Positions 16,096 through 25,446 of a DNA stretch of 29,585 bases are shown here, piece by piece. Both the position numbers and the translations under genes were made by a program. The notes under the pieces were generated by a model. That model searched no databases. It saw only the letters and a list, made by a program, of their open reading frames with translations, and had not been told where the DNA came from. Within the stretch, counting starts at the first letter, position 1. Each line of letters starts with the position of its first letter. This DNA comes from CAYGUK01 sp964352985 (GTDB lineage Bacteria > Pseudomonadota > Gammaproteobacteria > JAHCLG01): positions 1 through 29,585 of the forward strand of contig CAYGUK010000048.1 of NCBI GenBank assembly GCA_964352985.1, read 5' to 3'.

Positions 16096-16866
16096 ATGAA
16101 TAATAATGCCCTTGAGGCACTTATTAAGTTACTCGAACAACTACGAGATGAAAAGACAGGATGTCCTTGGGCAAAAGCACAAACGTTTTCTTCTTTAATT
16201 CCTTTAACACTGCAAGAAGTTTATGAATTAACTGACGCTATCAAACAAAATAAATTCGACGATGTTAAAGATGAACTCGGTGATTTGCTTTATCACATTT
16301 TGTATTATTGCCAAATTGCCAAAGAAAAAAAATTATTTGACTTAAACAGCATTAGTCAAAATATGTTAGATAAACATCGTCGCCGTCAGGATAAAACATT
16401 CGCAGAAAATGCCGAACAAGCCCATACTGCCTGGCAACAAAACAAACTGAAAGAAAAACAAAACAACTTCGACAACCTACTCGATTCTATTTCAACAGCA
16501 CTTCCCGCATTAACCCGAGCAAAACGCCTACAAGAATGTGCCTCAACGGTTGGCTTTGATTGGCACGTTCCCGAGCCAGTTTTTGCTAAAATAGAGGAAG
16601 AAATTCAAGAATTAAAAGACGCAATGCAAAATAAAGCTTCTCTTCAAGAAATACAAAATGAATTGGGAGACATATTGTTTAGTGTTGTCAACCTCGCTAG
16701 AATATTGGGCATTGATCCAGATAGCGCACTTTATGATACAAATAATAAGTTTTACACTAGATTTAATTACATCGAAAATAATTTAAAAAATCAAAATCTC
16801 AACTTTTCCGATGTAACATTATTAGAAATGGAAAAGCTTTGGAGTGAAGCAAAAACTAGGGAATAA
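16096..16866 (+). CDS. mazG: Nucleoside triphosphate pyrophosphohydrolase MazG
   Basis: This 256-aa enzyme hydrolyses (d)NTPs to NMPs and pyrophosphate, and in E. coli it lowers ppGpp. It has the two tandem MazG domains of the long form. The first begins 'LRDEKTGCPWAKAQTFSSLI' and carries the metal-binding EVYE...DELGD pattern. The second carries KIEEEIQEL...NELGD, the better conserved active half. The first-domain motif reads GCPWAK where most family members have GCPWDK, a minor deviation. It begins three bases after relA and ends seven bases before the sensor kinase ATG, so relA, mazG and the kinase are packed as one transcription unit. Confidence 0.95.
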   Translation: MNNNALEALIKLLEQLRDEKTGCPWAKAQTFSSLIPLTLQEVYELTDAIKQNKFDDVKDELGDLLYHILYYCQIAKEKKLFDLNSISQNMLDKHRRRQDKTFAENAEQAHTAWQQNKLKEKQNNFDNLLDSISTALPALTRAKRLQECASTVGFDWHVPEPVFAKIEEEIQELKDAMQNKASLQEIQNELGDILFSVVNLARILGIDPDSALYDTNNKFYTRFNYIENNLKNQNLNFSDVTLLEMEKLWSEAKTRE

Positions 16867-16873
16867 CAAGCTC

Positions 16874-19699
16874 ATGAAAAATTGGGATCTTAAAACGCGA
16901 GTATTAATACTTGCTTTTTTGCCAAGTATTTTAATTTCTGTATTAATTGGATGTTACTTTACATTTATCCGCTTTCGAGATTTAGATTTAAAATTACATA
17001 ATGAAGGCCGATTTTTAATTACAGAGTTAACAGCAGCTAGCAAATATGGTTTATATACAAATAACAACCATATCCTGCAAGGATTAGCTAATGCCACTAT
17101 CGAAAATCCTAATATTGATGCTGCCATAATTTATAATACCAAAAAACAAATTATTGCTTATGCCGGCCCCGACTCACTCAAATATGATGTTAAATCAAAT
17201 CAATTTTTAGATCGCCCCAATACATCTATCCATGAAAATGCAAATAATCTCATTATTACAAAAGCGGTAGTAACAAATCATCAAAATGTCGATAACTTAA
17301 TGGATAGTGTGCGAAATCAATCGATACAAAAAAACCTAAAAAATTTAACACCACACCAGATTTTAGGTTGGGTCGCCATTAATTTTGACCCAGCTAATAT
17401 TCGTCTTGCGCAATATCGAACATTGGTTACCAATACCACCATATTATTTCTAGCGATGATAGCGAGTATTATCTTAGCCTGGCGCATTGGGCGTGATATT
17501 ACTGAACCTTTAGGTAAAATTTCAAAAGCCGTAAAAAAAATCAAAGAAGGTGATTTAAGTACCCATTTATCGATTGACAGTGGTGGCCAATTATCAAGTC
17601 TTGCCGATGGGATAAATAGCATGACGGCTTCATTAAAAAATTCACAGCAAGAACTTCAACAAAACATCGAGCAAGCCACAAAAGATTTAACCGAAAGTTT
17701 AGAAACGGTAGAAATTCAAAATATAGAATTAAACCTCGCGCGTAAAGAAGCACTAGAAGCCTCTCGAGTAAAATCAGAATTTATTGCAAATATCAGTCAT
17801 GAAATCCGCACACCAATGAATAGTATTATTGGATTTACTAACTTATTACTCGAAACCAATCTCTCGCCACATCAACGAGATTATTTGGTCACCATAAAAA
17901 AATCGGCAGCAAATTTGCTCGACATCATCAATGATATTCTTGATTTTTCAAAAATTGAAGCCGGTAAATTACGTCTTCATTATATTCCCATGTCTATCCA
18001 TGAATGTGTGGATGATGTAATGGAATTACTCGCACCAAATGCCCAATCAAAAGAAATTGAAATAATTAGCGATATTCATACAAATACACCGCAACAATTA
18101 ATCGGTGATCCACTCCGCATTAAACAAGTTATTATAAATTTAGTTGGTAATGCTATTAAATTTACTGACTCCGGCAGTGTCGAAATCAATGTTAAACTCG
18201 ATAAAACGATAGATCGAAATTACCAAATTAAAGTATCGGTAATAGACACGGGTCCCGGGATCAGCACCAGTGATCAAAAACAATTATTCCGAGCATTTGG
18301 CCAGGCTGACACAACAGCAAGACGAAAATATAGTGGGACAGGATTAGGTTTAGTTATTTCAAAAAAATTAATTAATCAAATGGGTGGTACCATTGGCGTA
18401 AAAAGTTCACCAGGGCAAGGCGCTACTTTTTGGTTTACGTTTCTCAGTGAAATTCCTGCCAACCATAATAATGACATTATCGAATTTAAACGATTAAATG
18501 ATTTCAACGCATTATTTTGTGAATCACATGATAAAGCCCATCAAGCACTGAAACGCATGTTAAACTCCTGGCAAATGTCGACAACAGGTTGTCACAATAT
18601 TATGGAATGTTGCAATATTTTACAGCAAAACCATTTGGGTTATGATGTAATTATTATTTGTCTTAATCAAGTCAATATAAAATTTCATCATCAAATTAAA
18701 AAAATTCAACGTTTATCAAATTCCCCTATTATCGTCATTGCAAATACGACTGATCAAGAATTTTTTGATGAACTTTTAAATAACGATGTCAGACTATGTT
18801 TATCAAAACCACTATCACAAAAAAAATTCTATCATGAATTATGTAAAATTTTATTTCAGAATGCTCACCCAGAATCTAATCCATTACCTGCGGCATTACC
18901 ATCCCCAAAAACTACTACCGCAACAAATCATTTGCAAATATTAGCAGTCGACGACAACCCTTCAAATTTAAAATTAATCACCGTACTGCTTGAAAAATTA
19001 AATGTTTCAGTGAGCAAAGCAAATAGCGGGCAACGCGCACTCGCATTAAGTTCGCAGCAACATTACGATTTGATTTTTATGGATATACAAATGCCCAATA
19101 TGGATGGTATTGAAGTCACCAATCGAATACGTCAAACTGATAACCCCAATAAATTTACGCCCATTATTGCAGTCAGTGCTCATGTTATTGGCTATGAGAA
19201 AGAAGCTTTAATAGCAGCAGGCATTAATGATTACCTAAGAAAACCGATTAATCAAAATCAACTTTACCATGTATTAGAAAAATGGGTTTCAAACATACAG
19301 CAACAAACATCAAATACTACACCTCAGAAACTAGAAAAGGATGATGAACCAATGAGTCAACAACTACCCATGATAATTGACATGAAATTAGCAACAAGAT
19401 TAGCGGGTGGCAATGAAGATTTAGCAAAAGAACTCTTGGAAATGCTCATTGAAAAATTACCTAATGATATAAAAGACATTACGACAAGTTACAACAATAA
19501 TGATTACTCACAATTACAGCATTTTGTTCACAAATTACATGGCGCAGCTTGTTACTGTGGTGTGCCAAGATTAAAACTTGCTGCTAGCAATTTCGAAACC
19601 GTTTTGAAGCATAATGAAACAGAAAAATTTGCACCGCATTTTAATCAAGTGATTGATGAAATTAATAATGTGATTATTGAAAGCAATGTGATTCTATGA
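16874..19699 (+). CDS. barA: Tripartite hybrid sensor histidine kinase, BarA/GacS/LetS type
   Basis: The protein is 941 aa from ATG 16874, preferred over the GTG at 16844, which lies inside mazG. MKNWDLKTRVLILAFLPSIL matches the BarA N-terminus. Order of parts: TM1, a periplasmic sensor region of about 150 residues, TM2, HAMP (ITEPLGKISKAVKKIKEGDL), HisKA with phospho-acceptor H309 (SHEIRTPMNS), HATPase with DTGPGIS and GTGLGL, a degenerate receiver, a true receiver with D737 (LIFMDIQMPNMDG), and an Hpt domain with H886 (HKLHGAACYCGVPR). The Hpt motif is close to BarA's own. BarA-type kinases phosphorylate a UvrY/GacA/LetA regulator and act through CsrA. In E. coli barA also lies next to rlmD-relA, though divergent. 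The response regulator gene is not in the window. Confidence 0.92.
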   Translation: MKNWDLKTRVLILAFLPSILISVLIGCYFTFIRFRDLDLKLHNEGRFLITELTAASKYGLYTNNNHILQGLANATIENPNIDAAIIYNTKKQIIAYAGPDSLKYDVKSNQFLDRPNTSIHENANNLIITKAVVTNHQNVDNLMDSVRNQSIQKNLKNLTPHQILGWVAINFDPANIRLAQYRTLVTNTTILFLAMIASIILAWRIGRDITEPLGKISKAVKKIKEGDLSTHLSIDSGGQLSSLADGINSMTASLKNSQQELQQNIEQATKDLTESLETVEIQNIELNLARKEALEASRVKSEFIANISHEIRTPMNSIIGFTNLLLETNLSPHQRDYLVTIKKSAANLLDIINDILDFSKIEAGKLRLHYIPMSIHECVDDVMELLAPNAQSKEIEIISDIHTNTPQQLIGDPLRIKQVIINLVGNAIKFTDSGSVEINVKLDKTIDRNYQIKVSVIDTGPGISTSDQKQLFRAFGQADTTARRKYSGTGLGLVISKKLINQMGGTIGVKSSPGQGATFWFTFLSEIPANHNNDIIEFKRLNDFNALFCESHDKAHQALKRMLNSWQMSTTGCHNIMECCNILQQNHLGYDVIIICLNQVNIKFHHQIKKIQRLSNSPIIVIANTTDQEFFDELLNNDVRLCLSKPLSQKKFYHELCKILFQNAHPESNPLPAALPSPKTTTATNHLQILAVDDNPSNLKLITVLLEKLNVSVSKANSGQRALALSSQQHYDLIFMDIQMPNMDGIEVTNRIRQTDNPNKFTPIIAVSAHVIGYEKEALIAAGINDYLRKPINQNQLYHVLEKWVSNIQQQTSNTTPQKLEKDDEPMSQQLPMIIDMKLATRLAGGNEDLAKELLEMLIEKLPNDIKDITTSYNNNDYSQLQHFVHKLHGAACYCGVPRLKLAASNFETVLKHNETEKFAPHFNQVIDEINNVIIESNVIL

Positions 19700-19713
19700 T
19701 TTAGATTGTTTGC

Positions 19714-21075
19714 TTAACGTCTACACTTGTTGGGATTAATCTCGTGTGAAGAAGTGGTTTCACTTGTGTTTTGTTTTATTTTTAATTCGATTTTCTTTTT
19801 CATTTGTTTTAGTTTATCTTTAAGTTCAGACCTAAGTGTTTCAATTCGACGTTTCTCTGCATCAAAACTTTGAACAAAAGCTTCCTTTTCTTCTTCGAAG
19901 AAATTCTTTGAACAAGTATATTTTTTTAAATGCTGAGAATATAATTGATTTCGACGATTCTTAGCACATAAGTCCTTATAATCATATTTACAAAACCAAT
20001 TAAGGAATTTCGTCAAAAATGAATTCCTATTTAAATTTAACCTAAATTCATTAAATCTAGTTAAGGGCCTAATATTTCTGCGACAACATTTTATTTCATT
20101 AGCAATGTCGTATAATTCTTTTGTGTAAGCTTGCATCACTACAATATAGTCATCATTCTTTTTATTTAACTGATTCTTTAAATTCTTCCGCTCTTCTTTT
20201 ATTTTCTCATATTCAATCTTTAATAATTTGTCCTCTATTTTTTCCCTATTTGGAAAACCTGACTGAAGTTTCATTGATTCTAGTTGGACTTGAACTGGCT
20301 CTTTTTGAATATCCACTTCAAACACAAGCAGTTGTTTCAAGCCCACATATAGCTTTTGCACCAATGGTGGCCAATGTTCTATATTTTCCACATCAGGATC
20401 TTGCATTAAGTTGGGTAGCAATTTAAACACACGCCATTGATAATTTTTGTTAAGTGTATCAGCTAATATTTTATCAGAAAAATAGTCAAACGCTGGTTCA
20501 TGATGTTTAATAGAAATTTCCAAAATACTACATTGAAATCCCCGTCTTGTATTGAGGATGTCATAACCTAATTTCTCATAAAAAAATTTGATTAGTACTA
20601 AAGAACCTTTATTTACAATGATATTTTGAAATAATGAATCACCAAAATAATAAACTGTTTGGTGACAGCGTTCTAGTGGATACCGTCTTGTGCTCTCCCA
20701 TATACGTTCCGAAGATTCCGCACATAATTGATAAAAACGTTTACGCCCAATTATGTCATATATAAATTGATAGAGTTCAATAACATCATCGTCATCAGTA
20801 AATTTTTTATGAATAAGAAATAATGGATTTTTACTATTTAGTTGGCAATTCTGTAAGATTTCAAAGCAATATTCGGTGTAATCCATCCCATGTTTTTTGC
20901 ATGATTTTTCTAGTTCAGTAAAAAATTTTTTAGTTTCAGTTAACCCCTTACTTTTTCCAATTAAAGACAGCAAAGTATCTTCATCTGATTGAATAAACTT
21001 AGATTTCTTAGTTGATGTCACTTCCGTATCATAGGGAAGTCCAAACTGAAACATTATATCTGCGTGAGTAGTCAT
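19714..21075 (-). CDS. Orphan 453-aa protein with C-terminal coiled coil
   Basis: I do not recognise this family. The 453-aa protein has no signal peptide or clear membrane span. The N-terminal two thirds look alpha-helical and include a Cys/His-containing stretch (FYQLCAESSERIWES, ERCHQTVYYFGDS). Two charged helices follow that probably form coiled coils (about residues 280-315 and 395-440, for example EAFVQSFDAEKRRIETLRSE). The tail is polar (TSETTSSHEINPNKCRR). It converges on the BarA-type kinase with only 13 bases between stops and no visible terminator. A decayed, in-frame-alignable fragment of the same gene lies about 1.2 kb upstream at 22283-22435, so the family was once duplicated here. 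AT-rich, orphan and coiled-coil character fits a host-interaction protein, but this is inference. Confidence 0.68.
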   Translation of the reverse strand: MTTHADIMFQFGLPYDTEVTSTKKSKFIQSDEDTLLSLIGKSKGLTETKKFFTELEKSCKKHGMDYTEYCFEILQNCQLNSKNPLFLIHKKFTDDDDVIELYQFIYDIIGRKRFYQLCAESSERIWESTRRYPLERCHQTVYYFGDSLFQNIIVNKGSLVLIKFFYEKLGYDILNTRRGFQCSILEISIKHHEPAFDYFSDKILADTLNKNYQWRVFKLLPNLMQDPDVENIEHWPPLVQKLYVGLKQLLVFEVDIQKEPVQVQLESMKLQSGFPNREKIEDKLLKIEYEKIKEERKNLKNQLNKKNDDYIVVMQAYTKELYDIANEIKCCRRNIRPLTRFNEFRLNLNRNSFLTKFLNWFCKYDYKDLCAKNRRNQLYSQHLKKYTCSKNFFEEEKEAFVQSFDAEKRRIETLRSELKDKLKQMKKKIELKIKQNTSETTSSHEINPNKCRR

Positions 21076-21331
21076 GATTTAATACAATCTTGGTGAGAGA
21101 ATTACATACTATCAGCCAATAATTATCATATCATTATATTTATAATTATAATTGTCCTAATTTATGTAACTTAATCAGAATTAATTAACACTTACAAATT
21201 AACATAGATTTTACTATATAAGTACTGTTAGAATCTGAGGGGTAGCAACAAATCGTTTAATTAGAAATCAATTCTTACTATTAGGTTTTGAAAAAATTTA
21301 TAACTATTCATCAGATTAGTCTATTATTACT

Positions 21332-21631
21332 TTAATTTCGTAATGTATTTTTAGCTCCTTTTGTTTCATTCAATGAAGAGGTATTACTTTCAGTTCTGAT
21401 TGCTGTTGGATTTTGTATTAGGTGCTTTTTATTGCTCTCTATTGCTATCATAAAGCTATTATTAAATAGCACTACACTTGCACCTAGCTTTAATATAGAT
21501 TCAACTTGTTCCTTACTTAATTTATTATCATATTTAAGCATGCAATAATTACCTTTTGTAGATAATATTTGCTGCCTAAATGAGTTAAACTCAGCATTTA
21601 ACTTATTAACTTCTTCACTATTACTCTTCAC
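21332..21631 (-). CDS. Small orphan protein overlapping the upstream gene (99 aa, GTG start)
   Basis: This is a 99-aa open frame that starts with GTG and overlaps the last 11 bases of the 180-aa gene. It is soluble and helical, rich in Asn, Ser and Lys, with a central hydrophobic strand (GASVVLFNNSFMIAIESNKK) that may be a small beta/alpha domain. No family is recognised. No ribosome-binding site of its own is obvious, so translation would depend on re-initiation at the upstream stop. Alternatively it is the separated C-terminal part of a single longer gene after a frameshift. There is no way to choose from one sequence, hence the moderate confidence. Confidence 0.45.
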   Translation of the reverse strand: MKSNSEEVNKLNAEFNSFRQQILSTKGNYCMLKYDNKLSKEQVESILKLGASVVLFNNSFMIAIESNKKHLIQNPTAIRTESNTSSLNETKGAKNTLRN

Positions 21632-22163
21632 CTGATGTTAGATTAGGATCAAAAATTTTTTTGAATTTATCCCCCTCACCATATCCAATTTCTGTAGTTT
21701 CATATTGATAATTTGAACCAAGGAGTCTAGAAATCATGCCTTCTGATGTTATTTTATTCGTTCTCCTAATATTCTTAGACGGGGGCTTTAGAACAAAGAG
21801 GATATTAGCATAAAGTCTTTCAAAGATTTCGTTAAAATTAATCTGGCGATTATTCTTTTGCAAACTAAAAGGCCATTCTCTTTCCAAGGCAATCGAATAT
21901 ACACCAGTCATATCATTCCACAATAAAGCATCTAAAACTGAAGCAACATTTTCATCCGAAGAACTATCTGGCAAGTTAACATGATTAATGAAAATTAGAT
22001 GCCTCTTATCTACGTCTTCGACTGACATATTTGGCAAACATTTATTAGTATTTATTGTTGAACAAGGGATTAATCCTTGTTCGTTGATTGATTGTAAGAT
22101 TAAAGCGTTTAGTTCAGCAGCATACCTTTTTGTAGCTTCATCTAAGTCGATGATTGATAGCAT
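21621..22163 (-). CDS. Orphan 180-aa protein
   Basis: This 180-aa open frame has an A/G-rich leader (AAAGAAAGAAA on the - strand) before its ATG but no strong Shine-Dalgarno. The protein begins 'MLSIIDLDEATKRYAAELNA' and contains the segments LIFINHVNLPD and GVYSIALEREWPFSLQ, and then a basic region KNIRRTNKITSEG. I see no known motif, signal peptide or membrane segment. It ends within the start of the 99-aa frame and the two should be read together. It is divergent from the 908-aa gene, from which it is separated by a 369-base spacer containing a gene remnant. Confidence 0.5.
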   Translation of the reverse strand: MLSIIDLDEATKRYAAELNALILQSINEQGLIPCSTINTNKCLPNMSVEDVDKRHLIFINHVNLPDSSSDENVASVLDALLWNDMTGVYSIALEREWPFSLQKNNRQINFNEIFERLYANILFVLKPPSKNIRRTNKITSEGMISRLLGSNYQYETTEIGYGEGDKFKKIFDPNLTSGEE

Positions 22164-22282
22164 TTTGAATTTCTTTCTTTTTAGTTGGTTTTATATATTC
22201 TATATTTACCTCAATTATTTTTAACTATTATAGTAAAAAATTATATCCTAGAAATATTCAGGTTTATTTAGTGTCATTTCCG

Positions 22283-22435
22283 ATATCGTCTTGTGCCCTC
22301 CCAATAATTTTTAGCAAATTCCGCACATAACTGATAAAAACTATTAGGCCCAATTATGTTAAATATAAATAGATAACATTTAATAACCTTATTAACATCA
22401 ATAAATTTCTTATGAAGCGGGTAAAGTTCCAAATT
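22283..22435 (-). pseudogene. Decayed fragment of the 453-aa coiled-coil gene
   Basis: Read on the - strand, this stretch translates as PLHKKFIDVNKVIKCYLFIF continuing to FYQLCAEFAKNYWEGTRRY. It aligns with the 453-aa protein at FLIHKKFTDDDDVIELYQFI continuing to FYQLCAESSERIWESTRRY. A TAG stop lies just before the aligned part, a TGA follows two codons after it, and there is no start, so about 50 residues of an internal piece survive. The nucleotide match to 20680-20820 is also visible by eye. With the promoter below it accounts for most of the 369-base gap between the 180-aa and 908-aa genes; the rest holds nothing recognisable. Confidence 0.85.
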
Positions 22436-22476
22436 CTAAAATCCCTTTAATTGATACTTTTTACGAACCTAGCAGA

Positions 22477-22506
22477 TTGCACGCTCTTGTTTAAAATTTT
22501 TATAAT
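22477..22506 (+). promoter_or_regulatory. Predicted promoter of the 908-aa gene
   Basis: A consensus -10 TATAAT at 22501-22506 is preceded by a -35-like TTGCAC at 22477-22482, with an 18-base spacer. The ATG at 22533 would be about 20 bases from the transcription start, and AAAAAAGG lies nine bases before the ATG. A second TATAAT overlaps at 22507-22512, so the exact start may vary. In such AT-rich DNA chance matches are common. Confidence 0.4.
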
Positions 22507-22532
22507 TATAATTATTAAAAAAGGCTCTTGTT

Positions 22533-25259
22533 ATGTTCACGTATCCCGAAAAACCATTACTATCAGAATTAACAGGCAACAACCTTCTTTATAGTCATGT
22601 TGAACAAAAAGTAAAAGAAAATTATTTATTAATACTAAAACAAAACATATTAAACATAATTAATGTAGCAAGCAAAACCAAATTAGCACTCATTAAAAAA
22701 GAATCTTCTTTCTTATTTGTCGACAAAAGAATTGGTGAATTAAGGGAACAACATTATCGATTATTAACAGAAGTTAATAATCAGTTTCTATCCATTAACA
22801 TTGTTGGAACCCAAGTTTCAATTGGCAGAAAAGCAGCCATTCTTAAAAATGTGCTTTTTCTATTTATTGAAAATAATCCGATCGAAAAGCATAGTTTTTC
22901 AAGTTTCTTACTAATTAATATGTTTGATTTAGCTGACGTGGCAAAAAACCTTGAAAGTATTTTACTGCAAGTCACTCCCGAACTCGCTAATGAATTATTA
23001 CGAAGTGTAACAGCAAGCGCGTTAGATCTTCGTCATGTCGCTAACGATTTTTCAAACCATTCCCATAGATTAACCAATCTAATCTTTCTATCAGAGCAAC
23101 CGAGCATTATTAAACATTGTAATTTCAAAAAAAAGACATTAGAAAAAATAATAGCACAATATAAAAATGAAGATCTAAATCAATACATTACTGAAAAGTT
23201 CGTTGAGGCTTTCAATCTTTTTGATAAGATTGGAGGGATTATTAGAGATGAATTCATTAAAAAACTTAAAAAAGGCGAGCCCGTAAATTATTATATAACA
23301 CGATTAAGTAGCGAGCTCCCAGTTATTGAATACTCATCCATAAAAGAAACCATTGAGCATGATTTAACGAGTCCTGATATGCAGGAATCTAAGTACAATC
23401 TTTTTATTAATAATTTATTTCAAAGAATAAACAATGAATGTGCAAATGAACTGACTTCAGATAGTGACAGCACACACTTTGCTAAGAGCAGAAAAACACC
23501 TTATTACTTAATGTTTTTTTATCGAGATAGAATATTTAATTTAATGCAAATAATTCATTCAGAATTTTTTAGGCACAATAATTTAGCTATAAAAGACAAA
23601 GTATGTTTTATACTCGGCTTTAACTCCAGAAATCTTTCAAATATCGCTCCAAATAAAATTTTCCCACTAATTCGGACAGCTAATTTATTATTAACATTTG
23701 ACAATTTACTGCCAGATTACATTAAAGAACAATATATTCAAGCAATAGCTAAACAGTTATTTCAACGTATAACTTTAACAATAATAAAAAAAGAAAAAAT
23801 AGGACTTATAAATAATCTTGCTATCCAGTTAATAAGAGCCGAAGCCCATAAAACTATAATGAATAATATTGGACGCAAAATAAACAAAATATTTCAAATA
23901 AAATACAAATGCAACGTTTTTGATTTTCTTAAAATGGAGCATATAGAGATACCTTTATTGAAAAAGTTATTTCATGAAATTGAACCCCCTTCAGATATGG
24001 TTGAAGCCGAAACTAAACAAAATCATGAAAAATATTATAATCAAAACCTTCCGCAACAAAACTTCATTGATGCTTCGCTTAACCAATTTGAAAACATTGA
24101 TGACATGAGAGCCATGTATGATAGATCGCCTAGTTTATTCTATTGTTATTTTTCATATCATATGTCGAAATTAGATCTCACTCATCATTCAAACTTAATT
24201 GGATTTTTGCAATCGCTACTTCGTGATAATGATGGTGAAATTCTAAAATCATCATTGAAAATGTTTGTTTTACATATAAATAACACTGACATATGTCTTA
24301 ACATTATGAAAAATATTATTCTTATTACACGAGGATATGAAAATATTTATTTCAAATTCTGTCTGGAAAACAATTTACTTAAAGAACCAAAAACAACACT
24401 GCTCAAATCAAGTAAAAATTCTTATAAATTCGAAATTTATCATTATTTATTCAACCACAATTTTGAGGTACTCAATCAATTAATTTCATTTATGGTAGAC
24501 CTTGATAATACTGAAAAGGACTTGGTATCAACAAGCCCTTTCCCTAAAAAACTCAAAGTTATAACGAATAATTATTTTCCTATCTCGCACCTTGATCACG
24601 TCACTAATTTCCTTATTACATTATTTTTGCATTATAATGATGGTGGATTTCACTTAGGTCACGTAATCAAACTTGTTAATCAAAATTCAATTGAAGAACG
24701 TTTCCTACAGGCAATATTAAATTCGTTCAAATCTAATAATCAAACTAGTAGATATGGATTTTGGTCTAGTCAAGATTCAGAAAGTGAAAGTGATGTACCT
24801 TTAGGAAACATCACTGTATTAGAAATATTAGTTGAAAAATTAAAAAGCTTTTACCAATTTCAATCAATAATGTTACTTAATCATCGTCAGCAACTATTAT
24901 TTAGCAAATGCACTATACTCGATTTATGTTTAGTATTATTTAAATATAGAGAAGCAATTTTAGAGTATGATGATTTCAGAACGCATGTATTATTGTTAAG
25001 TAAAATCATGAATAGTGATAGTGAAATATCTCAACATGTGATTCACGATTTCTTAACTGTCAGAGATATTAGTCCTGATGACTGGAATGACTTTATTGTG
25101 GATCAAATCAGTTATCTTGATAAAAATGGAGTTTGGGAACAACTTGATATTGTCCCAATCATGGGACGTGATGAGTCAAAATTATCATTAGTTAATTTAA
25201 TTTGCAGTGAAGAACCGGAGTCTACATTACAAAACAGGCAAGTTACGGCAAGAATCTAA
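22533..25259 (+). CDS. Orphan 908-aa helical protein (intact parent of a downstream remnant)
   Basis: I do not recognise a family. The 908-aa protein is long, highly charged and alpha-helical with many Leu/Ile/Asn/Lys heptads. It has no signal peptide and no convincing membrane span, as expected for a cytosolic or translocated protein. The last 20 residues (ICSEEPESTLQNRQVTARI) contain an acidic cluster followed by a polar tail, reminiscent of the 'E-block' in some Dot/Icm effectors; this is suggestive only. Its last about 200 codons occur again at 26871-27273 as a broken copy, so the 3' end was included in the tandem duplication of the downstream cassette. It begins that cassette's neighbourhood, and a 238-base spacer separates it from the small Cys-rich gene. 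Confidence 0.72.
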   Translation: MFTYPEKPLLSELTGNNLLYSHVEQKVKENYLLILKQNILNIINVASKTKLALIKKESSFLFVDKRIGELREQHYRLLTEVNNQFLSINIVGTQVSIGRKAAILKNVLFLFIENNPIEKHSFSSFLLINMFDLADVAKNLESILLQVTPELANELLRSVTASALDLRHVANDFSNHSHRLTNLIFLSEQPSIIKHCNFKKKTLEKIIAQYKNEDLNQYITEKFVEAFNLFDKIGGIIRDEFIKKLKKGEPVNYYITRLSSELPVIEYSSIKETIEHDLTSPDMQESKYNLFINNLFQRINNECANELTSDSDSTHFAKSRKTPYYLMFFYRDRIFNLMQIIHSEFFRHNNLAIKDKVCFILGFNSRNLSNIAPNKIFPLIRTANLLLTFDNLLPDYIKEQYIQAIAKQLFQRITLTIIKKEKIGLINNLAIQLIRAEAHKTIMNNIGRKINKIFQIKYKCNVFDFLKMEHIEIPLLKKLFHEIEPPSDMVEAETKQNHEKYYNQNLPQQNFIDASLNQFENIDDMRAMYDRSPSLFYCYFSYHMSKLDLTHHSNLIGFLQSLLRDNDGEILKSSLKMFVLHINNTDICLNIMKNIILITRGYENIYFKFCLENNLLKEPKTTLLKSSKNSYKFEIYHYLFNHNFEVLNQLISFMVDLDNTEKDLVSTSPFPKKLKVITNNYFPISHLDHVTNFLITLFLHYNDGGFHLGHVIKLVNQNSIEERFLQAILNSFKSNNQTSRYGFWSSQDSESESDVPLGNITVLEILVEKLKSFYQFQSIMLLNHRQQLLFSKCTILDLCLVLFKYREAILEYDDFRTHVLLLSKIMNSDSEISQHVIHDFLTVRDISPDDWNDFIVDQISYLDKNGVWEQLDIVPIMGRDESKLSLVNLICSEEPESTLQNRQVTARI

Positions 25260-25446
25260 TACCTATAAACTTGTAACCCTATAGAGCTAAGCCTGCATCA
25301 GCCTATCAGTCATTATATTCATTTAGAAAACAGGATTTTATGTGAATTGTACCTAATTATGGATATGTAGAACTGATCAAAATTTGATATCATTACATTA
25401 TATCATTCACTATTTTAATAATAAATAAATGATGGATCGCCTTAAA

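Noticed and set aside
16844..16873. GTG start for the BarA-type kinase inside mazG
   Set aside because: The ATG at 16874 gives the N-terminus that aligns with BarA. The extra ten residues are out of character and overlap mazG.
21100..21331. Possible gene or RNA in the 256-base AT-rich gap before the 453-aa gene
   Set aside because: No frame, terminator or fragment of a neighbour could be recognised. A short TTATAATTATAATT motif is shared with the region before 22533 but is simple AT sequence.
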